The notes below the pieces were generated by a model, which saw nothing but the letters and a program-made list of their open reading frames with translations, did not search any database and was not told where the DNA came from. Shown piece after piece: positions 54,590-63,242 of a stretch of 64,000 bases of DNA. A program made the position numbers and the translations under genes. The stretch comes from Paenibacillus sp. MBLB1832 (GTDB taxonomy: Bacteria; Bacillota; Bacilli; Paenibacillales; NBRC-103111), in assembly GCF_032271945.1 (NCBI RefSeq), contig NZ_CP130319.1, positions 3,987,001 through 4,051,000 of the forward strand, given 5' to 3'. The first letter of the stretch is position 1. Every line of letters begins with the position of its first letter.

Positions 54590-56719
54590 CTATGCTAACA
54601 TTGAAGTCTCATATGTTGGCAAATCATCATCATTATCTTGCCTTCTCTGAGCATCATTGTGCACTATTTCCATTTGTTCTACATTTACTTTTGGGGTTCC
54701 TACCACCGTAGACTCCTGTCCATTTTTTGTTTCTTTTGGTTCATTTGTAACTTTTGCTTTATTCCCTCTTTTCACTTTCAATTCGTCTTCTGTAAGTTGT
54801 CCTACATAGTGAAAAGTCTCTGGTTCTTCTGGTGCTCCAAGCATTGCATAATCATATGCTCCAAGTGCAAGACCCTCTATGATACTCGCTTCCTCTTGAA
54901 GCGTTTGCGTGTAGCCTCTACGTTTATCCTTATCTTGCTGCTTAACAACAGATTGGATATTATCAATTGCTTGAATTATATGAGTATCATCAAATTTACG
55001 TCGTTTTCGCCCTTCTGATAAACAAATTGCTTTAATTTGCTGATAAGGTATTGGAAGTGAAGGCTCCAAATCATAATGCTTCTCATACTCATTTATTCTA
55101 TTCGGATCAATTTCAGCTTCAATATAACTGTAATCATATGGGTTTTGAACATATACCTTTTTGACATCAGCAAAATCAAACCTAACCAATACTTCTAAAT
55201 CTTCATCTCCTTCTTGTTTCATTTTGTTCTTAAGCTGCATCAACTCTTCACTCCAAAACCATGTTTCTGAGAGTGTAACTCCTTCAGATTGAATTTTTCT
55301 CTTTTTGCTTCCACCACAAAGAGCTAATTTGATTTCTTTTTTTGTAAAAGGTAGTTCCTTAATTAAACTAGGATCTTCTGCAAATGCTCTTTCCCATATT
55401 TGGTGTGGTGTACCACCTATCCGGCTATGACTCCAGTTGTGAGAGATTAAATCAACAAAAATAATGTGGGCAATATAGTAAAAAGCTTGCAATGTAATGC
55501 ATGCTTTCCCTTTAGAGTCATACATTTTTCTCTTATAGATATTAGAAAATGTTGTACCTTTTAAGGTATGGACAATATCATTAAACGTCTTTTGCCCTCG
55601 CTCCACTGTTCCTTTTTTATGCCCCGCTGAAACCTCTGGGAATAAAAGATCTATCCCAAAATTCTCACAAATATCTTCAATGTTATATGAATTGTTGGAT
55701 GAAGCATTATCAATAACAAGTTCTTTGGGAATTCCATACGCGGTCCATTCATTGATTACGTCTGGGTATAGCTTCTTTAGGTAAACCTTAGGTAAAAAAC
55801 AATGAAGCAAACATTGTCTAATTGCGAACGAATCCGGTGCTTCGAATGTTATATAGAAACCTAATGGATTTCCTGAAAACACATCAATTGCGTAAACCAA
55901 CCAAGCTTTTTTTCTATCCATTGTTTTTGGATCAACCATAAATAGATCAATCGGTGTCCAATCCAATTCAACACGTTCAAGAGGACGGGTTGGTTTTTCA
56001 ACCATTGGCTTAGAGCCGTCCCTTTCAAGCTTAGCTGCTACAGCACCTTCTCTTGCCGCTTGCTGCCGATAATAGTCCCGCTTTTCTTTAACAATACGCC
56101 AAATTGTTTGAACTGATCTAATGATTGCTTTATCATCTTCATCTCTCGTCTCATTAATTTCATTAATACCACCTTTATACATCCGATGAATGTCCCTGTA
56201 TCTAATCTCTTCACCTGTATATAGTTTTTCCCCCATTATTCTTTCTAGGGATTCAATGACCTCCCCTAATGTTCTTCTCTTGTTAGGGCCAGGCTTTCTT
56301 TTTAACAGGTACCTCGCATCACCATATTGCTCCCATAATTTCTTCCAATTATAGAAACTTGCTTTGCTTACAACAATATTTTTCTCATCTTTTAGTGTTT
56401 TTAAATAATCATCCAATTTAATCTTATGAAAATAACCTTTGATCACAGGGTGAAGAACCTCAAGCTTCATATTGATCTCAGTTTCCTCATCTTCTGAAAA
56501 TTCAAGATCCATTTTTATTTGATTGGCACGTTCTCCAGTATCTTTAAATGTTAAACGTTCCTCATAAAATGCAACTTCCAATTCAAAAATAGAGTAAGTT
56601 TTTCGTTGCTTATATTGTATTAAATCAACAATAATATCTTGTTTTTCTTTCCGAATAATGACATACTCCATGCCATCCATAAGAAAAAGCGTTCCTGATG
56701 AAAACTTGTTTCTAGCCAT
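54590..56719 (-). CDS. tnsB: Tn7-like DDE transposase TnsB, module 2
   Basis: 709 aa from ATG 56719, directly behind GGAGATGAGAAG; the frame opens at 56743. N-terminal HTH domains ~60-250. Catalytic triad: first Asp in WLVYAIDVFSGNPLGF, second in LVIDNASSNNSYN, Glu in SAGHKKGTVERGQKTF. Beta-barrel ~520-580 (GVTLSETWFWSEELMQLKNK ... LVRFDFADVKKVYV). Low-complexity acidic tail (HNDAQRRQDNDDDLPTYE). Catalyses strand transfer for module 2. Confidence 0.9.
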   Translation of the reverse strand: MARNKFSSGTLFLMDGMEYVIIRKEKQDIIVDLIQYKQRKTYSIFELEVAFYEERLTFKDTGERANQIKMDLEFSEDEETEINMKLEVLHPVIKGYFHKIKLDDYLKTLKDEKNIVVSKASFYNWKKLWEQYGDARYLLKRKPGPNKRRTLGEVIESLERIMGEKLYTGEEIRYRDIHRMYKGGINEINETRDEDDKAIIRSVQTIWRIVKEKRDYYRQQAAREGAVAAKLERDGSKPMVEKPTRPLERVELDWTPIDLFMVDPKTMDRKKAWLVYAIDVFSGNPLGFYITFEAPDSFAIRQCLLHCFLPKVYLKKLYPDVINEWTAYGIPKELVIDNASSNNSYNIEDICENFGIDLLFPEVSAGHKKGTVERGQKTFNDIVHTLKGTTFSNIYKRKMYDSKGKACITLQAFYYIAHIIFVDLISHNWSHSRIGGTPHQIWERAFAEDPSLIKELPFTKKEIKLALCGGSKKRKIQSEGVTLSETWFWSEELMQLKNKMKQEGDEDLEVLVRFDFADVKKVYVQNPYDYSYIEAEIDPNRINEYEKHYDLEPSLPIPYQQIKAICLSEGRKRRKFDDTHIIQAIDNIQSVVKQQDKDKRRGYTQTLQEEASIIEGLALGAYDYAMLGAPEEPETFHYVGQLTEDELKVKRGNKAKVTNEPKETKNGQESTVVGTPKVNVEQMEIVHNDAQRRQDNDDDLPTYETSMLA

Positions 56720-56730
56720 CTTCTCATCTC

Positions 56731-57369
56731 CTATACAACCCATACATAAGATTTTTGTGAAAGACGCTCTTTAACTACTTCAGCCTTAACTTCATGAGCA
56801 TAGATGAGTTTATGTAGATTTAGCATCATCATTGATGCTTCAACAATTTCACATTGCTTGAGTAATTCCGCAATAGTTAAAGGACCATAACATATTAGAA
56901 CCGTCTTAATAAATTCAGTTACAGCTGGCGTAGTTTTATGCGCTTTTACTTCAAGCAACAACTTCAAATTACTTTGAAGATAACCAATTCGAATTTGTTC
57001 CTCGGTTATAACATGAAAAGTCCAGTTTTTTTCTAGACAGAGAAGTCGTGCTGCTTCAAATTTAGCTTTATTCAGATTTGAATTCACATATTTAGTTAAT
57101 TTAACCTCAATTAAAAAGTGTTGCCCGTCCTTAGTCACAATCAGGAAATCAGGAAAATATCTTCTTCTCCTGCCTTTATAATGAAATCTTATCCCTATTG
57201 GCTGAAAGGATATCTTTAATACCTTATTATCGAAATTTGCTAATCGGACATAATCCCTTTCTAGCAAGCTTTCCGTGTGTATTATTCTAAGGCTTTTAGA
57301 TCTACTAATTTTACTACGATAATTTCTTCCTCGAGTTGGCCTGATCCGACGTGCAACAAGTTGAACCAT
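56731..57369 (-). CDS. tnsA: Tn7-like endonuclease TnsA, module 2
   Basis: 212 aa, ATG behind CAGGGGGAT. Nuclease residues: Glu in TESLLERDYVRLANFD, Asp in RYFPDFLIVTKDG, ExK in HFLIEVKLTKY. The full-length C-terminal domain (EASMMMLNLHKLIYAHEVKA) is the part broken by a frameshift in TnsA 1. With TnsB it allows cut-and-paste rather than replicative movement. First gene of tns operon 2; candidate TnsB motifs lie immediately upstream, allowing autorepression. Confidence 0.87.
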   Translation of the reverse strand: MVQLVARRIRPTRGRNYRSKISRSKSLRIIHTESLLERDYVRLANFDNKVLKISFQPIGIRFHYKGRRRRYFPDFLIVTKDGQHFLIEVKLTKYVNSNLNKAKFEAARLLCLEKNWTFHVITEEQIRIGYLQSNLKLLLEVKAHKTTPAVTEFIKTVLICYGPLTIAELLKQCEIVEASMMMLNLHKLIYAHEVKAEVVKERLSQKSYVWVV

Positions 57370-57379
57370 AAAAAAAATC

Positions 57380-57430
57380 CCCCTGTTCCTGAATTACTTA
57401 GAATTAGTTTTGCCATGAATTGATTAAATT
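57380..57430. repeat. Candidate TnsB-binding motifs upstream of tnsA 2
   Basis: GTTCCTGAATTACTTAGAAT (57385) and GCCATGAATTGATTAAATTA (about 57407) lie 22 bp apart, overlapping the tnsA promoter region. The motif matches those at 48790-48917. The transposon end should be just to the right, possibly at TGTTTAGG on the minus strand, but I cannot confirm a terminal repeat. Confidence 0.5.
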
Positions 57431-57433
57431 AGA

Positions 57434-57482
57434 CCTAAACAAAGAAAACACGGAACCATATTGGTCCGTGTTTTCTTTGTTT
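57434..57482. terminator. Long hairpin at the right edge of the Tn7-like block
   Basis: AAACAAAGAAAACACGGAACC / GGTCCGTGTTTTCTTTGTTT, a ~19-bp stem with one bulge. On the minus strand it follows a short coding-like tail (WQMKTVKQDKYGS-stop), suggesting a host terminator at the insertion boundary. Confidence 0.6.
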
Positions 57483-57799
57483 CAACTGCCGTATTTGTCC
57501 TGCTTAACCGTCTTCATCTGCCATGCCGCAGCAAAAATTGCCTAACCCCTGAGTTCGTATTATCGTTTGGCAAGCAATTGCAGCGGACACCAGATCAGAT
57601 TGCCGAATGAGCATTTTGCGAAGTAATGGGTTAAAGCGTTAAAAACGATCGGTCAGAAAAAAAGTTGCTCGTCAGCTTATATTGTTTCTTCTTATAGCGC
57701 TCACCAAATAATTTTTCTGAGTTTGTAGTTTGAACTCGTACTTTTTTGTTTCCTAAAAAATCACTCTTACCAACGTGAGTTTGCTATTCTGATCTCTTC

Positions 57800-57843
57800 G
57801 ATTACAAAAGGACAGGTGAAGTCTTGGAGACTTTCTCCTGTCC
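57800..57843 (-). terminator. Terminator of a broken minus-strand gene
   Basis: GGACAGGTGAAGTC / GACTTTCTCCTGTCC with one mismatched base; minus-strand read-out ends in CCTTTTG. It lies ~40 nt after the stop at 57880. Confidence 0.65.
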
Positions 57844-57879
57844 ACCTTACCCTCTTACAACATTCATGACATTCGCCAG

Positions 57880-58147
57880 CTACAATCTTTTAGATTTGAG
57901 CTCGTTCAATCGTTTTGACATAAAGAGCAACCGTTCTTGGGAAAGATTACTCATCTTGTCCATGATTTCATTATGCTGTGGTAGGTTCTTTTCTGGTAAC
58001 TGCGAAAGAGGCTCCTCCTGACCGGTGGATGCCGATATTAACCCAGTCAGAAAAGACTCGAACGGAGCAATACAAAGACCCGATGTCCATATGTAAAAAA
58101 CTCGGAAAGTAATTCGCTTGATTTCATTAGCTTTTTTGACCTTGAAA
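57880..58147 (-). pseudogene. C-terminal fragment of an unidentified protein
   Basis: Open minus-strand frame of ~88 codons with no start: ANEIKRITFRVFYIWTSGLC, then FESFLTGLISASTGQEEPLS, ending MSNLSQERLLFMSKRLNELK-SKRL. The tail resembles the LSxExxxxLxxRL segments at the ends of modular synthetase proteins, but this is weak. The proper terminator behind it supports a once-functional gene. Confidence 0.4.
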
Positions 58148-59082
58148 ATTTAACAAGAAAAATAAAAGTCGGAAAGGACTCAAGTCTTGCTCTAGTGTTT
58201 CTTGTTAAAAAAGATGGAAAGTGCTCTTATTGCCCGGCACTTCACGGTGGTAAATGTTCACAATCTTATTAAGCACTGCACGACACCTCTATTCATTTTG
58301 TTACATGAAATTCATTGCCAACTGGTGCTTCGCCTGGTATGGAAGATCAACACACATATCCATCTTTTAACAACAACAGACAGAATTATAATAACTTGTG
58401 TGGTATCATAAATAGTGAGAAATGAAGGCATAACAACACTGATTTACCAAGGGACATTTTCAAAATTCATGAGAACGCCATTCCCTGAATGATGCTGGGT
58501 ATGCCTATTTTTCATAATTGATGAGAAAATCCGCAAAAAGCGAAATGTATATTTATACACGAAATGCATATTCATAAATGCTTCATACGATTAACTAGGC
58601 TCAATAGCTGCTGATTGACATGCTCCGTTGCTCGGACTTTATGTCGGAAATATTCGTCAGCTTGGCACTGAAAAAACTTGTCCAGATCAGAACTATACTT
58701 CCGTGCCTTTTCAACCGAATAGAAGGCATTTTTTTAATACCCTTTAGAATTATAAAACACACACAAGACCGTCGGGAAGTAATCTTCTTGATTGTCTTCT
58801 CTACTATTGAACAAGATTTCCACTGACAATTTAAGGGAGAGCATAATGAATACGACAACAACTATATAACTCGTATTCATCATGTTCAGAATGGAGTTTT
58901 CGTGGTAATCTACAGGTACGACACCAGGCGAATCGATCATGAAATTCCAAATAGACAGCATCCTTTATACTACGTTTTCGCAAGCAATTGCTCAAAAGGA
59001 TGAAAACTAGGCCATTATTAAAAGAGGATATTCCAGAGCCAAATATCATTGGTTCTGGAATATCCCTTTTGCACGCCAGCGG

Positions 59083-60108
59083 CTAGTTCTGCACCATCGT
59101 ACGCAGCATGGCCTCTTTAATCTCATCAAAAAACACGCGAACCTGCTCGTAAGGAGGCTCCGAAAGCTTCCCCGGATGAAGAGGGTCCGAGTTCGACCAG
59201 ATCGTCTCGAGTGGAACGTACCCTCTGTAATTGCTGTACCGGATTCGAGTAAACAGCTCATCCAGTTCCGTCAAGGCTTCCGTATTCAGACCGGCGGGCA
59301 ACCTCTTGATTTGGAAGTTATAGGTGTACGGGAGCACCGCCTCAATGTCATCGTACCAAGCATAACCATCGCCGGTTTTAGCGCCGAACGTTTTGTAGCA
59401 GCCGGTATCGTTCACGACACCAAGGTTCGGGTGATTGGCCCATTCCAGAATGCGAATGACCTGATCCGCCGTCGAAGTGATATCCGCATGATTTTGCATG
59501 CCGATGCGGATCCCTTTGCTGGCGCCGTAGTCCGCACATTCCATTAGGGCGGGAACGATACGTTCCTTAGCGATCGTTTCCCAATCGGTCGTTAAAATAT
59601 CTTTAGGGATCTCGCCGTTAAATACGCGCATCACGGGGGCCCCCATCGCAGCAGCGACGTCGATCCAATATTTGATGCGCTTCACGTCGAGGGCGCGTCT
59701 TTCCGCGTCGGGGTCGGCAAAGTCGTTCTTGACTCCCGTACCGCTGATTTCGATGCCCAGCTCCTCGCTTAGCTTTCTAATGCTTTCGGCATAAGCGTAA
59801 ATTTCCTGGTCCGGCTTGGAGGGCATGGTAAAGTTCTCGTAGCCAGGAATGAAATAGCTGGTAATATCCACGCAGTCACAGCCGATTTCCTTGCAGAATC
59901 GGATGAGGGACAACGTATCCGCCGGAGGGACAGGGCCGCCGCCCTTAAGCCAGGAGAACAAATTATGGCTGAAGCTGTACAGGTTCACACCCAGTTTATA
60001 GTCCCCTGTATAATACTCCCCTCTGGGCTGTTTTTCCAAATAGTGCTTGGTGGGAATCTGCTTGTACACCTGAGCGAGTGAAAGCTCGTTAATCTCTGCT
60101 TGAGTCAT
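59083..60108 (-). CDS. Sugar phosphate isomerase/epimerase (xylose isomerase-like TIM barrel)
   Basis: 341 aa. AP-endonuclease-2/IolE-type TIM barrel: NLYSFSHNLFSWLKGGG at the start, VDITSYFIPGYENF, then metal-site regions MRVFNGEIPK, IGMQNHADITS, GVVNDTGCYK and YVPLETIWSN. Such enzymes interconvert keto sugars or inositol derivatives with a divalent metal. Start overlaps the dehydrogenase stop (ATGA). Partner of the Gfo/Idh/MocA enzyme in an inositol- or sugar-acid-like oxidation route; exact substrate unknown. Confidence 0.82.
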   Translation of the reverse strand: MTQAEINELSLAQVYKQIPTKHYLEKQPRGEYYTGDYKLGVNLYSFSHNLFSWLKGGGPVPPADTLSLIRFCKEIGCDCVDITSYFIPGYENFTMPSKPDQEIYAYAESIRKLSEELGIEISGTGVKNDFADPDAERRALDVKRIKYWIDVAAAMGAPVMRVFNGEIPKDILTTDWETIAKERIVPALMECADYGASKGIRIGMQNHADITSTADQVIRILEWANHPNLGVVNDTGCYKTFGAKTGDGYAWYDDIEAVLPYTYNFQIKRLPAGLNTEALTELDELFTRIRYSNYRGYVPLETIWSNSDPLHPGKLSEPPYEQVRVFFDEIKEAMLRTMVQN

Positions 60109-61307
60109 TGTTCGATCCCCTCTCTGTTCTGTATAATGTCAATCCTACGCCCCGTCTCATACGACAGGTACGCGGAGTAAATCACTTCCAGCACATCCCG
60201 GGCCAGCTGCCCGTCGGACACAGGCGGCCGATCCTCAGCGATACATTCCATAAAGTCCTGCATTTCCTGATTATAGCCCCGAACCCAATCCTCATCGGAG
60301 GAGGCGAAGTTCCAGCCCGCTTTGGTTTCAAGCTTCTCGGCTATGTACTCCTTTGCGAAGACATCGGGGCTTGGCGCATAGACCATAACCCCGTCATTCG
60401 GCGTCATATTGCATTTGATGACGGAGTTGGAGGTATAGATATCCATGACGTTGCGGGTGCCGCCCAATACGGCGAATGAGGCCAAAATAACCGCCTTGGT
60501 CCCGTCGGTAAACGTGAGAATGACGCTGGCCCACGTTTCCACATTGACCCAATCCGTCACCATCCAATGCTCCTTTACCGCCTGATACGCGGAGCTTTTC
60601 GACATGGGCGTCATATCTGCAACAACCGATTGAACACGGATCGGCTCGCCGTATTTCAAACGGCCCTCATAGTTTTTGAGATGAATTGCCGCCGCAATCG
60701 GATGGGAGCCGAGAATCATCAGGGAGCCGCCGCCGGCGGTTTCCCAGCGCTTCGACGCCGCCGCGTGAGAGCCGCTGTGGCTCTCCTCGGCACGGATATC
60801 CAGGATCGAGCTGTCGCCGGCCTGCAGCAGCCGTTTTGCCTTGGTCACAGAGGGAGCGTAAATCCAGTTCTCGGCGTACATGAATTTAACCTGGTTATCC
60901 TTGACAGCCTGCAGGATCTCGTCCGCCGAGCTAAGCGCCTGCGTCAGCGCCTCCTTGGCGAAGATAGGACCGTCCGCTGCCGATCCGGGAGAGCCAAAGT
61001 AGCCGGTCATCGGCTTTTCGCAAATAATATGCTTCCCGGCCTGCGCCGCCTCAATAGCCACACCGGCGTGCATGACGTTCGGAATACACAAGTCGACGAC
61101 GTCGATCTCCGGGTCGGCCAGCAGCTCCTTGTAATCGTTGTACACAACGGGAATATGATGCTTACCGGCGAAAGCCTCCGCCCGCTCCCGTCTGCCGCCC
61201 GCAATGGCTTTAATGCATACGTTCAGGCCGGTCACCTTGCGGTAGGCCTCCACATGCCAGGCTGCGGAAAATCCGCTGCCGATTATCCCGACATTAATAG
61301 TTTTCAT
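60105..61307 (-). CDS. Gfo/Idh/MocA-family NAD(P)-dependent oxidoreductase
   Basis: 400 aa. Rossmann fold with INVGIIGSGFSAAWHVEAYR; catalytic EKPMTGYFG after IICEKP. C-terminal alpha/beta substrate domain (TAGGGSLMILGSHPIAAAIH carries the conserved His). Oxidises a hydroxyl of a sugar or cyclitol. It lies 10 nt after the second permease and 4 nt overlapping the isomerase, so importer and catabolic enzymes form one operon. Confidence 0.85.
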   Translation of the reverse strand: MKTINVGIIGSGFSAAWHVEAYRKVTGLNVCIKAIAGGRRERAEAFAGKHHIPVVYNDYKELLADPEIDVVDLCIPNVMHAGVAIEAAQAGKHIICEKPMTGYFGSPGSAADGPIFAKEALTQALSSADEILQAVKDNQVKFMYAENWIYAPSVTKAKRLLQAGDSSILDIRAEESHSGSHAAASKRWETAGGGSLMILGSHPIAAAIHLKNYEGRLKYGEPIRVQSVVADMTPMSKSSAYQAVKEHWMVTDWVNVETWASVILTFTDGTKAVILASFAVLGGTRNVMDIYTSNSVIKCNMTPNDGVMVYAPSPDVFAKEYIAEKLETKAGWNFASSDEDWVRGYNQEMQDFMECIAEDRPPVSDGQLARDVLEVIYSAYLSYETGRRIDIIQNREGIEQ

Positions 61308-61317
61308 TGGTAAAGGC

Positions 61318-62187
61318 TCACCCCTTCACGGAGCCCAGCAGCGCCCCTTGATTAAAATACTTCTGTAAAAAAGGATAAACAATAAGCAGCGGAACCGCTG
61401 TAAAAATAACCGCCGCCATCCGGACGGCCGGACTAAATTCGATCCCGCTTTCCGTCGCTACCTGACTTCCGTCCGACACGTTCATCATCTGCCGCAGGAA
61501 CACTTGCAGCGGCAGCTTGGACCCGTCACTTAAGTACAAGATCGCATTAAAGTAGGTGTTCCAATAATCCACCGCATAGAAGAGGGAGAACGTGGCAATG
61601 ACTGGCAGGGACAGCGGCAACACAATACGCCATAACAGTCCGAGCTCGGAGCATCCGTCGATCCGGGCAGATTCCTCCACCTCGGTGGGGAAGCCCTGAA
61701 AGAAGCTGCGGATCACAATCAGATTAAACGGGATAATCGCTCCGGTCAGAAACAAGGACCAATAGCTGTTTAATAAATGCAGGTTCATCACGAGCAAATA
61801 CAAAGGGATGATGCCGCCGCTGAACAGCATGGTGAACAGCACCATGAAATTCAGCGCCGTTCGGCCCTTCAGCCAGGGCTTGGACAAACCATACGCCATG
61901 AGAGTCGTCATCGCCATACTGAAGACCGTCCCTACAGAGGTGATCGTCAAGGAGCTGCGAAAAGCCTGCATAAAGTTGGAGTTGTCGATCAGATAAGCAT
62001 AGGCGTTTAAGCTCCATTCTCTGGGAATCAGAAAAAATCCCCGAGTGACGATTTCCTGTTTGCTGGCAAGAGACATCATAATGATATAGAGAACCGGGAA
62101 AACCTCGATACATAAAATAAGAATGAGCAGGGCATAGACGAAGGCCAGATAGAATGGGGCTTTCCCCCGAAAATTGTACGTATTCAT
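61318..62187 (-). CDS. Carbohydrate ABC transporter permease (YtcP/LplC type)
   Basis: 289 aa from ATG 62187, one base after the upstream stop, with GAGGAGG 13 nt before it. Six helices (FYLAFVYALLILILCIEVFP first); EAA loop VEESARIDGCSELGLLWRIV at ~180; tail NQGALLGSVKG. Channel partner of the LplB-type permease at 62189. The binding protein is not in the window. Confidence 0.88.
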   Translation of the reverse strand: MNTYNFRGKAPFYLAFVYALLILILCIEVFPVLYIIMMSLASKQEIVTRGFFLIPREWSLNAYAYLIDNSNFMQAFRSSLTITSVGTVFSMAMTTLMAYGLSKPWLKGRTALNFMVLFTMLFSGGIIPLYLLVMNLHLLNSYWSLFLTGAIIPFNLIVIRSFFQGFPTEVEESARIDGCSELGLLWRIVLPLSLPVIATFSLFYAVDYWNTYFNAILYLSDGSKLPLQVFLRQMMNVSDGSQVATESGIEFSPAVRMAAVIFTAVPLLIVYPFLQKYFNQGALLGSVKG

Positions 62188-62188
62188 C

Positions 62189-63145
62189 TCAATAAACGCC
62201 CTCCTCGCCCAGCTTTTTGGCAACCCAATTCGCCACCACAATTAAGGCCAATCCTATGACCGACTTGAAAAGACCAACAGCGGTCGTAAAGCTGAACTGT
62301 CCCTGCAGAATCCCTTCCCGGTACACATAGGTATCAAATACATCCGCTACACCGAGGTTCAGTGGATTTTGCATAAGTAGGATATGCTCGAAGCCGGTAT
62401 TCATCACGTAGCCCACGCGGAGAATAAACAGAATAATAATGATCTGCTTCAAGGCAGGCAGCGTAATGTGCCATAATTGCCTCATCCGGGAGGCTCCGTC
62501 CACAACGGACGCTTCATATAAGGTCGGATCGATGGAGGCCAGCGCAGCGAAGAAGATCACCGCGTTCCAGCCCGTCTCCTTCCAAATATTTTGGGACAAA
62601 TAAAGCGGCCGGAAGTAGTCGGGACTAGTCAGCAGCTCGAAACGGGGAAAGCCCCAGTCGACAAGCAGTTTGTTCACGCCGCCTTCCTGCGTAGCAAACA
62701 AGATAAAAGTAACACTGATGACAATAACCCAAGATAGAAAGTGGGGAATGTACACAATCGTCTGGATGCTTTTTCGAAACCAGGCCAGCCGGATTTCATT
62801 GAGCAAAATTGCCAAAATGATCGGCGCCGGGAAAAAGAAAAACAAGTTGACCGCGCTGAGCGCGAGTGTATTCCACATGAGAGTGAGGAAATCGGCGGAG
62901 GTGAACAGTCTTTGAAAGTGCTCTAGTCCTACCCATTTGCTGCCCCAAAGTCCTATGAACGGATCATAATCCTTAAAGGCAAGAAGGACCCCTGCCATCG
63001 GAATGTATTTAAAAATCGAAAAAAACAAAAACCCTGGCAAAATCATGAAATAGAGCGGAATTCCTCTTTGCCAGCTCGACAACTTAGTCGTCTTGGCCGG
63101 CGGTAACACGTTAGCCACTTGCGTTGTTAAGCCTGTTGATTCCAT
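62189..63145 (-). CDS. Sugar ABC transporter permease (LplB type)
   Basis: 318 aa. Helices from GIPLYFMILPGFLFFSIFKY onward; EAA loop YEASVVDGASRMRQLWHITL at ~215; last helix IGLALIVVANWVAKKLGEEG. Same family as the permease at 182-1132 and of similar length. First importer gene after the YesM-type kinase fragment, ~100 nt downstream of it. Confidence 0.88.
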   Translation of the reverse strand: MESTGLTTQVANVLPPAKTTKLSSWQRGIPLYFMILPGFLFFSIFKYIPMAGVLLAFKDYDPFIGLWGSKWVGLEHFQRLFTSADFLTLMWNTLALSAVNLFFFFPAPIILAILLNEIRLAWFRKSIQTIVYIPHFLSWVIVISVTFILFATQEGGVNKLLVDWGFPRFELLTSPDYFRPLYLSQNIWKETGWNAVIFFAALASIDPTLYEASVVDGASRMRQLWHITLPALKQIIIILFILRVGYVMNTGFEHILLMQNPLNLGVADVFDTYVYREGILQGQFSFTTAVGLFKSVIGLALIVVANWVAKKLGEEGVY

Positions 63146-63242
63146 ATAGAGCGCTTCCTTTCCTCCTGCTTGATAGGATAAGTATAGCGAAATCAGGCTC
63201 GCACGTGATGATCAGATCTTATCATTCCTTCTTCAATCTTCT

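Larger units (their letters stand above)
57483..59082. other. Decayed host DNA right of the Tn7-like block
   Basis: About 1.6 kb without an intact gene. It includes a minus-strand gene tail with its own terminator (57800-58147) and a pair of 19-bp direct repeats near 58540-58577 (GAAATGTATATTTATACAC and GAAATGCATATTCATAAAT). Overlapping minus-strand frames at 58600-59049 contain DAVYLEFHDRFAWCRTCRLP and then drift between frames. These look like broken genes. Confidence 0.5.

Noticed and set aside
38779-57369. The two tns sets as a recent tandem duplication
   Set aside because: TnsA, TnsB and TnsC of the two sets differ along their whole length and in size. TniQ forms also differ (588 vs 290 aa), so they are separate elements.
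35346-57430. CRISPR-associated transposon (CAST)
   Set aside because: TniQ plus TnsABC prompted a look for cas genes, repeat-spacer arrays or a Cas12k/Cascade set. None is visible in the window.
58540-58577. Arginine-repressor boxes
   Set aside because: GAAATGTATATTTATACAC and GAAATGCATATTCATAAAT loosely recall ARG boxes, but there is no intact gene downstream and the match is poor. Noted only as direct repeats.
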